From: Castanea sativa
Taxonomy: Eukaryota > Streptophyta > Magnoliopsida > Fagales > Fagaceae
DNA length: 64,000 bases
Direction: 5' to 3'
NCBI RefSeq assembly: GCF_040712315.1
Contig: NC_134018.1
Location: forward strand, 18,496,835-18,560,834
Below are positions 58,832-64,000 of this stretch, piece by piece. A program made the translations under genes and the position numbers. The notes beneath the pieces are model-generated. The model saw only the letters and a list, made by a program, of their open reading frames with translations. It was not told where the DNA came from and did not search any database. The stretch's first letter is position 1, and the number at the start of each line of letters is the position of its first letter.

Positions 58832-61800
58832 ATTATTCAAATTGTTTTTGTTTTATAATCCACTAGGTATGAAAGAGAAGCGCATAATTGAATTAGGAAG
58901 TAGTGAGCCAATCCTAATGTTTTTTTGTTTTTTGTTTTTTGTTTTTTGTTTTTTTGTATTTACTTTTTTTGTTTTGATTGAGTATACGTATTTTGTATAT
59001 CCCTACATGAATACTTGTATGGTATCTTGATAGACAAGCAAAAACAGATATCTTTCAAATGTAAGTAGATTTGTATAGCTTTCTAGTGTTTGTTTAAAGC
59101 ACCATCCTTAAAGTGGATTGAGATAATAGCGCATTTCATCGCTTCAATATCTATTCCAAAACTAAGCACTTATGATGAGAAATTTTTATAAAGTTGTTTG
59201 TACTCTTTCCTAAGAAAGGAATGTGGTTTAAGAGTATTTACTTTGTGTGGTTTTAAGATAATGATTCCTTTAGATGATAGTGAGAATGGTCGCATAAAGT
59301 CAGCAACAAAGAAAGCCATCTGTGAGGTAGCCTTATGTTGTCAATTTGTGACTTTGTGTGACTTCAAGGTCATGGAATAAACTTAGCTGTGTCTTATCAA
59401 GTGCATTGAAAGAAAATGACACCCATACTCAAATATCTAGGTAATTTTTTTTTGTTTGAGATAAGACAAAGGAAATTTGTTGAATAATTTGTTGATTAAA
59501 ATCATGGGTTGTGTGTGTCAAAGTAAAAAAAAAAAAAACAAAAAAAAACAAAAAAACAAAAAGTAAAATCAACTTTCACTTGGTAGCCCATGACCATGAG
59601 TGCTTTCTCATTCTTTCTTCACAGCCAGCCTAGCTATAACTTAGTAAATAGAAACTGACGACAAAAAAGATTCTGATTAACTATTTGGGTATCTTTCAAG
59701 AGAAAGATTGATGCACCCATAAAAGCTCTTGGTGATTGGTTAGTGCTTTGAAAATGAAAATGGTTTTTGGCGTTCTCTGCACCTTTGTAAGGCCAAAGCC
59801 CTATTCTTTTATCGATTTCTTTCAACCTCTAAAATATGTATACTATAAGTTTTAAACTTCACTTTCATGAAACTCATTTCAATTTATTTTTTATTATGAG
59901 GTCACATCTTCTTTCCCCCCAAAATTTTTATGCCTAAAAGTCCCATGAATCATTCTTTCGCCCCAAAATTTTCATGCCTAAAAGTCCCATATATCATTTT
60001 TTATTGGCTTACAAATGGTACAGAATTTTGTAGTATGGATACATTTTCGTATGTTAATGTCTTTTTTCCTTTGGTTTTATTTATGAATGCATAATTAAAG
60101 TATGTCAAGATGGAAAAATTAGAGTGATTTGAGATATGTCACTACTAGAACCCCAAAAAACAAATATAGATTAACAGTACCAAAATGAAAATAGTTATAA
60201 AGACATTCCACATAGCTAAATCAACCCCTCCCCCCTCACACAAGCAAATTATATTTTAAACTTTATACTTTAGAGGTGATTTCAAAGTTTCAGATCGAAT
60301 CCTGAAGTTCAAAATTTTTATAGATTATACCATATAATTTGCCAGTTTTAAATCAAACACAATTTTTAACATCATACCATTTTAAAAGCCCCCTCCCAAA
60401 TTAAACCCATAAAAAATTAGGGTTTAAATTGATATGATTTTAAAAGTCTAGGATGTAATTTGAAACTATCAAATTTACAAGGTTTGATTTGTGTATCAAT
60501 CTTAAATTTAATGATTTAATTTTAAAATTTTAAAACTACAATTAGAATTAGATGGCCTTTTAGACAATGGAATCAAATTTATAAGGGAGTCCACTTCAAT
60601 TTGGATACGAGAATGAAATATTTAGGTATCGGTTGATATCAATGTACTATTTCAAGATTATCAGTATTTATATACTAATGTGTGTGTATTTTTTATATAT
60701 ATCTTTTTTTAATAAAAATATTATTTAAATTCACATATTTTATAAGCCCAAATACATGAATGCAAGTTATCTAGCCAAAACTCCTGAAAAATTTCCTGGA
60801 TAGGTTTGTAGAATCCAATATTTTATCTAGTATATTTTGGATGAGTACAAATACCAATTTTATAGTCGATACAAAATATTTTACCGATATCAGTACGATA
60901 TTGATTTTTTTGCTTTTAAACCTATGAAAAGTTGTCTTACACTACTATTGAAATTAACCCTAAAATCTAATTTACCCAACAAAAAAAATTGACATGGTTG
61001 TATATTTTTGAAAGTAGTTATATGGATACAACAACCTATAATATCTCTTGATACATTAGAATTGAAGTTAATCCTAATGGGCATTTGTCTTCGAGATGTT
61101 AAATCCATTGAATGATTAAGTCATTGAAAGAGAGTATAGAGAAAAAAGAAGAATTATACATGGTTCTGCTTGTTAACTTACATTTATTGCGGAAAGTCTT
61201 TGACGTTTACATCTGTATTATATAGTTTTTTTGAATTAAAATGAATTCAATGTAAATTTTATATATTAGAGAACATTAAACTAATTAAAACTAACCTACA
61301 ATAGGATCAATAAGTCCAATAGGATTAGGTCTCTTGGGCCATTATATCACTAACACTTAATGATAATGATAATATTTATGAATTGTTACGTATGATGATG
61401 ACCATAGAAAATGCATACAATTAATAGCTGTATGGCCCCATATTGAAAATCATTGACATTAGTGAGCATGAGCTGTAGTCTTTTCCAACAGATTATGGAG
61501 AGGTCAATGCTAATTACATTATTCTTGTTAGACCAATAAAGTATTCATATTTATTTTAATAGTAGTCAAATGTTAATGGTTTAATTATTAATAATTCTTG
61601 AAATTTGAAGACAAGAATGTAATCGAATCATGCTTTCCTGCTTTATAATCTCTAAATATAAATAATCCAATGTCCAAAAAAAAATATAAATAATCCAACA
61701 GAAAAATTAAGGAGATTTAAGCTTCACTTTTCGAATTTTCATTTGGCAAATCACAGGGACGCAGAAAGAAAAGCTACAATCTTTTAGAGATGGGTTGGAA

Positions 61801-62527
61801 TTTCTTAGTATAATGCATATTCTTCCTTATAATGATTCCCCGAATTTACAATCTATATTTTATTGGAAACAAAGATAATGATGATTGAAAGAAATAAGAT
61901 CTCTTACCTTTCTAGGGTTCATGCAGTGACAAAAAATAAAATAAAATAAAATAAAAAATAAGACAGCTATAGAATGTAAAGAAGGCAAAAACCAAGCACT
62001 CACATTCTAGTTTCAAGAATAGGCCTAATCAATGACTCACAATTGGCCACAATCCTGGTGAATGATGGAGATGAACAGACATAATAATACATAGACAAAT
62101 TATAGCCATTATCTATTCGAAACGTGTGCAGCAATAAAGTTCCACAGTAGGGATCTCAATATATACAAAGATGTAGCACATGTCACACAGAGCAAGATAT
62201 ACTAATTGATCTGTTTTATTTTTCTATATGAAAAGCTAACATCTTTTCTTTGTCTTTTCATCTCTACATGAACCAACAAAGTATATATATCTTATATAAC
62301 CTTATATATCTAAAAATACTAATAGCGGCCTCACCTGAAATTAGCAGCTCCATTTCTATACACCCAGAAGAATTGGAGGCCATTTCAAGAGTTCCCTTAA
62401 CAACCAAAATCTTAGTATACCCAACTTTACAACTTCGAACTGCATGGAAACTCTGTCTTTTTTAAGTTGCATGAGATAGTTCTTCTTACATAACATATGC
62501 CCATTCATACCCAACACTAGAATTTGA
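58310..62527. other. Long intergenic region, no gene
   Basis: AT-rich. (TC)n at about 58787-58823; T-runs near 58920-58970; a ~54-bp tandem duplication at 59905-59995 ('cccaaaattttt/catgcctaaaagtcccat'). Short frames (59198-59380, 59634-59825, 60890-61108) have no family features. 62250-62527 is probably the NAC gene's 3' UTR and downstream region. Confidence 0.45.
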
Positions 62528-63793
62528 TTAAGAATACCAGTTCAATCCAGGAAGATGACAAGGTCCCCGAAAAAGACTGATATCTCCAACAGACCCCAGC
62601 ATTGCTTGTTGATGCAATGAAGGTGTTTGTGGAAGCTGGCAAAGCAGAGAGGCAATAGAATTAGAAGCATTCCCATCTGTCCTCGTCACACTTTCATCAT
62701 TATCATCCAAAGCCAATCTCTTGCTCGATGAAGGCCCAGATGGCTCCTCATCAATATTCCAGTACAATGAAGGGAGTGTCCGTTTCATGTTGAAGTTGTT
62801 TGAGATTCCTAAGGCTGGAACCATAGAACTTGAAGAGGCTAACTGGGTTGACATAGCAGAGTTTATCCCATCATTGCTTACCATCCCTTCAAACAAATTC
62901 TGGTCAAGCAGTGAACCGTAGCTTGCGCCTGCCTTTGGAAATTGCAGTTTCATATTTTGTTGGCTCACAGATATTGAAGGTGCTATAGGTCCAGTCATGT
63001 CATCCATCGAGTCCTCCCTTTCATGATCCATAGGTCTATGCGTGTTGTTCTTTTTGTAAATTCGACATAGCACCCAATCATCAAGCTAAACCAAAAAAAA
63101 AAAAAAATAAATAAATAAATAAATAATATCAAATCAAATCTTCACCAATCCAAATGGGGTTTCAAAAAATAAATAAATAAAATGAAGAAAATTAAATTAC
63201 CCTCAAAGAGTTTTTCTTGTTGCCTAAGTCACACCCAGGAGGCTTATTATTAGGCTTGTTATCAATCAACCGGTACTCATGCATGATCCAATTGGTCTTG
63301 ATCCCCTTGGGAGGCTTTCCTCCATAGAACACAAGGGCCTTTTTTACACCAACCTTCTGAGTACTCCCAGAGCTTAACACTGGCTTATCCGTTCCTGTAG
63401 CCTTCCAATACCCTGAAGTTGCTGCCCGGTTCGGCCTCGCCCCATTCGGGTACTTCCGGTCCCTTGGACTAAAAAAGTACCACTCATGCTGCCCAAACGT
63501 AGCCTTAGCTGAAAAACCATGAAAAAAAAGTAAAAACATTACTTTTTTGTATGCAACTTTTTTCTTCTTCTTCCTTTAAGTTAATTGAAAATATATAGGT
63601 ATGTATTTATATTTGTACCTGGTAGTTCCCATGGATCAAATTTGTAAAGATCAACCTCAGCGATAATTGAAACCGGAAGAGGAGCCGAGGTGGCCTTTTT
63701 CTTGAGGTAGTGAACCACAAGCTCTTCATCTGTGGGGTGGAAACGAAACCCAGGTGGCAGATTTGGCTGCTGTGACATCTCTGTGCTCTCCAT
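62528..63793 (-). CDS. NAC-domain transcription factor, NAP/NARS (NAC018/NAC056-like) subgroup
   Basis: Exons 63793-63619, 63508-63201 and 63085-62528; phases agree and all introns are GT-AG; about 346 aa. I start at ATG 63793; the upstream in-frame codons lack ATG. The NAC domain (residues ~10-165) shows subdomains A '[19 protein letters not shown]', B '[16 protein letters not shown]', C '[15 protein letters not shown]' with '[18 protein letters not shown]', D '[20 protein letters not shown]' with 'MHEYRL', and E '[14 protein letters not shown]'. The intron positions are the usual ones of the family. The C-terminal activation region is Ser/Asp-rich and ends 'LPGLNWYS', a tail typical of NAP-type NACs. 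Such proteins bind CGT/CACG-core DNA in the nucleus and act in senescence, seed-coat or fruit development; which applies here cannot be read from sequence. It looks intact. Confidence 0.93.
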
Positions 63794-64000
63794 GCCTAGC
63801 ACAACAAGTCACAACCCTTAGCAACTTAGCAAGCTAGAAGTGTTTGATTTATATCAGACCCTTTTGAGAATTCAATTCCTAAGGGTTAGAAGAAACGATA
63901 TGATGAGAGAGAGAGGAGAATATGAGAGGCAAGGCCATGTTTTAAAGGGGGAGAATAATATGAGAATTGTGGGTGGGCAGCATATGAGTACAAATCCATG
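63794..64000. promoter_or_regulatory. NAC gene leader and proximal promoter (partial)
   Basis: Minus-strand upstream sequence includes a CTCTCTCTC-rich leader (about 63905-63925) and a TATA-like CCTTTAAAAC (about 63940-63950). The window ends before the rest of the promoter. Confidence 0.4.

Noticed and set aside
62721..62921. Plus-strand frame over the NAC gene
   Set aside because: Shadow of NAC exon 3.

Overview
The window is nuclear DNA of a flowering plant, most likely a woody eudicot. An oak/chestnut-type tree is my guess from the style of the repeats, and it is not proven. Evidence for a plant: three plant-type protein genes, GT-AG introns, AT-rich spacers, Helitrons with CTAG ends, Tourist-like MITEs, TRIMs, LINEs and a Ty3/gypsy element.

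Only three host genes look intact. (1) 22332-26699, + strand: an Mpv17/PMP22-family membrane protein with a plastid-like N-terminal extension, seven exons. (2) 36425-36781, - strand: a single-exon 118-aa member of the plant 'serine-rich protein-related' family (Cys-x-Cys...HPGS...Cys). (3) 62528-63793, - strand: a three-exon NAC transcription factor of the NAP/NARS (NAC018/NAC056-like) subgroup. They are unrelated in function and separated by repeats; no cluster or pathway is evident.

Almost everything else is transposon debris, much of it nested. 1-8 kb: a Helitron carrying a solo LTR, then Ty1/copia pol remnants split by inserts that include a Tourist MITE. 8.7-15.8 kb: an AT-rich repeat block present twice. 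Between the two copies lies a MULE-like element with ~390-bp inverted termini, which carries a captured exon of a GT47 (exostosin/FRA8-like) glycosyltransferase gene. That exon is itself split by a complete TRIM. The second repeat block was later hit by a TRIM with two different LTRs and by a truncated LINE. 15.8-20.3 kb: a solo LTR and a Helitron carrying a hAT MITE and a 652-bp PIF/Harbinger-like MITE.

27-34 kb: a LINE that looks 5'-inverted, then a decayed BED/hAT transposase gene with a duplicated leader. 37.2-47.7 kb: two Helitrons joined head to tail, the second interrupted by a 7.2-kb Ty3/gypsy element with both LTRs, decayed gag-pol, and an antisense ORF with its own TATA box. 47.7-62 kb: a solo LTR, a 2.9-kb Helitron, a truncated LINE, MITEs and simple repeats.

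Because several repeats are present twice, the window holds its own pre-insertion sites for at least four insertions. Their boundaries and target duplications could therefore be read directly. All similarity statements are by eye; no database search was run.
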